Positions 61,832 through 64,000 of a stretch of 64,000 nt of DNA are shown in pieces. The notes under the pieces are model-generated. The model saw only the letters and a program-made list of their open reading frames with translations. It was not told the origin of the DNA and made no database searches. The stretch lies in assembly GCA_008508345.1 (NCBI GenBank), contig QNGE01000743.1:168897-232896 (forward strand), in the 5' to 3' direction. How positions within the stretch are numbered: the stretch's first letter is position 1; each line of letters opens with the position of its first letter. Origin of the DNA: Paragonimus westermani (Eukaryota > Platyhelminthes > Trematoda > Plagiorchiida > Troglotrematidae). The translations under genes and the position numbers were made by a program.

Positions 61832-62146
61832 CTGAAGCATGTCTTTTCGTGACACAGGACAATCTGCTGTTTCCAAATAATCGTTAACCTCTTCCACACT
61901 TGCCACCTTCTCATTTAACTCATTCAGCAATGCATTTAATTTCTGAGCCAACGGGAGCGCATTCTCCAATCGTTCCAGGGCCACGAGGACGGTCATTACA
62001 GCTTTCCGATGGCGTTCCTGCAGGCTGGAAAGATCAGCGGCAATGGATCCGAGTGAATCGATCGATGTTTTTTCACTCAGAGCTTGCCCCATTTTCTGAA
62101 CGTAGTCGATATCCACTTTGATCGTATTCAAAGATGTCAGTAATTC
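61832..62146 (-). CDS. Spectrin-repeat protein, exon 1 of those seen (105 aa)
   Basis: Most upstream exon visible of a giant spectrin-repeat gene read on the minus strand. The intron before it ends ...TTTCGTTTAG and the one after begins GTAAGC. The exon is exactly 105 codons, phase 0 at both ends, which is about one spectrin repeat. The peptide is an amphipathic helix bundle; around residues 45-65 it reads LSSLQERHRKAVMTVLVALE. It has no glycine-rich or catalytic segment. Spectrin repeats act as rod or spacer modules in cytoskeletal linkers. The exact family (dystrophin, nesprin or spectraplakin) cannot be told from this exon. The true 5' end of the gene lies beyond 62.1 kb or outside the window. 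Confidence 0.85.
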
Positions 62147-63915
62147 CTAAACGAAACAGTTTCAAATTTGTCACTAGATTTGCAGTCAGATTCAACGATG
62201 TTCATTACTTGCTGTGTTTTTAACGACAGCCGTGAAAAAAATCAGAAAGTTCAGATGGGATATAGAAATGATACCAGTGGAATTCGCTTGCTTAGGATGA
62301 ACAATTGGTTATTATAGAATTCGGTCCTACTAACCTAAAATACGGCGGACGTCGCATGATAGCCATACACTGTTGTGTTCTGTCGTCAGTTGGAAAACAC
62401 GGCAGCTCACTAAACCACAAAACCCCTAATGGACTCTGAGGCTCAAGCCCATCCATCTACTGTGACCAGTCGATTAAAACCATGACAGACAGTTAGCAGT
62501 TTCCATATGTACTGCACGGGTCTGTTATGTGCAGTGAGCCATGCCTTCAAAACAACATAGTAAACCTCGAAGGTCCATTCAGTGGACGTTTGGAGAACGA
62601 TGAAGCTTGTTTGTGCTGCCTGGTGACATCGCGTAGGCTCACGGTGTACGTGCATTTTGGAACACATTTCCTCATACTGCAGAGTGTTAGCGTCTTAGGT
62701 TCGTGGTGGCTGTACCCGTATCAGTGTATGGAGTGTTAACTACATCGCGTTATTCAACAGATATACTAGGTCAGTTGAATTACACAAACGGATAACTTGA
62801 TAGTCAATGCCTGCGCCTCGACCGCTATCTATCAGTCGTGACTATAATGGGTTACTCCTGACGAGTTAATGGGAGACGATGGTGCGGTGAATCAGATAGC
62901 AAGCTCCAGGAACAAGCGCACATAATGAACGGGTTAAAGGACAGGAGGGTTATACATAGCTTCTCAAAACTGACCCCCTAACAAGTGAAAGTTTGCAGAA
63001 CAGCTGTTTTGTGACCGTTTTTGTATTCGGACTGACTCCACAATGTCAAACTTCTGGAACATAGCCACAATACTACCACGACCGAGTCGTTGGTGGGATT
63101 TTTTTTCGAGTTCAATGCCTTTTTTCTGTCTGATTTATTAACACAGTGATTTCCCATAGCTTTTGATTTATTGGGCCTCTGGTGGTCATTTTGACTGTTA
63201 GTGGACAAGGAGTGAGCGTCTACGTATAGGACACAGGTTCCCCGGAAGATGAAAATGACTACATCCAATGTCTTGTACAAAAAATTTCAGTTTCAACACA
63301 GGTACTACCTTCACCACCACCACTATCCTTTGCGTAAATCATACTTCCCACGATCAAGATACTCAGCGATTTCCCGACTAAACCTAGCCTTTACTGGAGA
63401 AAACGTTTATTTGTAGGAAAAGCGAGTCTCATCGGCCTTAATAATGTTATCGATTGGACTTTAGTAGCCTGATTTTTCATTAAAGTTGGTATGCTGTCCG
63501 TCTTCCGGTTATGAGCTGGCCGAATAAGCGGCACAAAACACACACTTGGAAACGTATACAATCTGGAAAGTTGTTCAATGAACGCACGTTTTATTCGTTA
63601 CCAAATAAACGAACTGATTTAAAAAATTCCAATCAAACCAGCCCAAGTTTACAGTATAGGGTAGCACGTCATGATATTAATAACAAGCTGAAATAGGTAA
63701 TTACAAATTGACGCCAAATACCATAAAGCAAATACTACTTAAAGCAAGGATCACGTGGTATATAGTTGGAGATCGCTGAAGGTGATATTCGCTGACATAG
63801 ACTAGCAAGCTGGGATATTAGTAACGGGTCGTGATGATGATTTTCACCTGGACGGCCAAGAAACGAATACTGTTTAGACCACAGACTACACAATTGGAGA
63901 AGAGTTTAAACAAAG
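62147..63915. other. Upstream intron of the spectrin-repeat gene, nothing recognised
   Basis: Begins with the intron ahead of the 61.8 kb exon. No further exon with good splice borders was found. Open frames are short and at chance level. Confidence 0.45.
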
Positions 63916-63917
63916 TG

Positions 63918-64000
63918 CTAGTTTTCAAGTTGACCATCACTCACATGTGATCGCAGCATAGCATTCACATAGACTTTCCAGCCAGCCTCTTTCGAAAAGA
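63918..64000 (-). mobile_element. SINE 3' part, cut by the window edge
   Basis: TTTTCAAGTTGACCATCACT, GACTTTCCAGCCAGCCTCTT and TCGAAAAGA match the SINE tail in reverse orientation. The copy runs off the window. Confidence 0.8.

Noticed and set aside
1..64000. Prokaryotic features, CRISPR arrays, operons, rRNA
   Set aside because: No regular spaced repeats, no dense gene packing, no rRNA-like conserved blocks; the sequence is of eukaryotic type.

Overview
The window looks like eukaryotic nuclear DNA from a parasitic flatworm, most likely a trematode. It is moderately AT-rich, has no operons or ribosome-binding sites, carries short exons with GT-AG borders spread over kilobases of intron, and is studded with decayed retroelements: a tRNA-derived SINE, a Ty3/Gypsy element and a Penelope-like element. 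The organism call is inference from this style; no species marker is visible.

The one real gene found is a very large spectrin-repeat gene on the minus strand. Twelve well-supported exons run from about 62.1 kb (upstream) to 15.0 kb (downstream). They encode about 1,156 residues of mostly helical, spectrin/dystrophin/nesprin/spectraplakin-type rod. Reading frames join across every proposed junction, including two split codons. Both gene ends lie outside the window: no start codon, actin-binding domain, WW/ZZ, GAS2 or KASH region is seen. Three to four further short exons (56.8, 23.4, 14.6, 12.7 kb) are tentative. Introns range from about 0.7 to 11.8 kb.

The first 10 kb is a repeat graveyard. 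A decayed Ty3/Gypsy pol (protease, RT, RNase H; about 5.4-9.2 kb) has been split by a SINE, which in turn holds a Penelope-like element with a GIY-YIG endonuclease relic. Two copies of that element's 3' end form an inverted repeat, and each copy carries a hammerhead-like core.

Further SINE copies lie at 0.1, 1.5, 16.0, 34.2, 36.8-37.8, 58.5 and 63.9 kb. GC-rich retroelement-like patches lie at 23.7 and 35.9 kb, and a Gypsy gag-like relic at 53.7 kb. All but the leftmost copies lie inside introns of the spectrin-repeat gene. The rest is non-coding sequence in which I recognise nothing.
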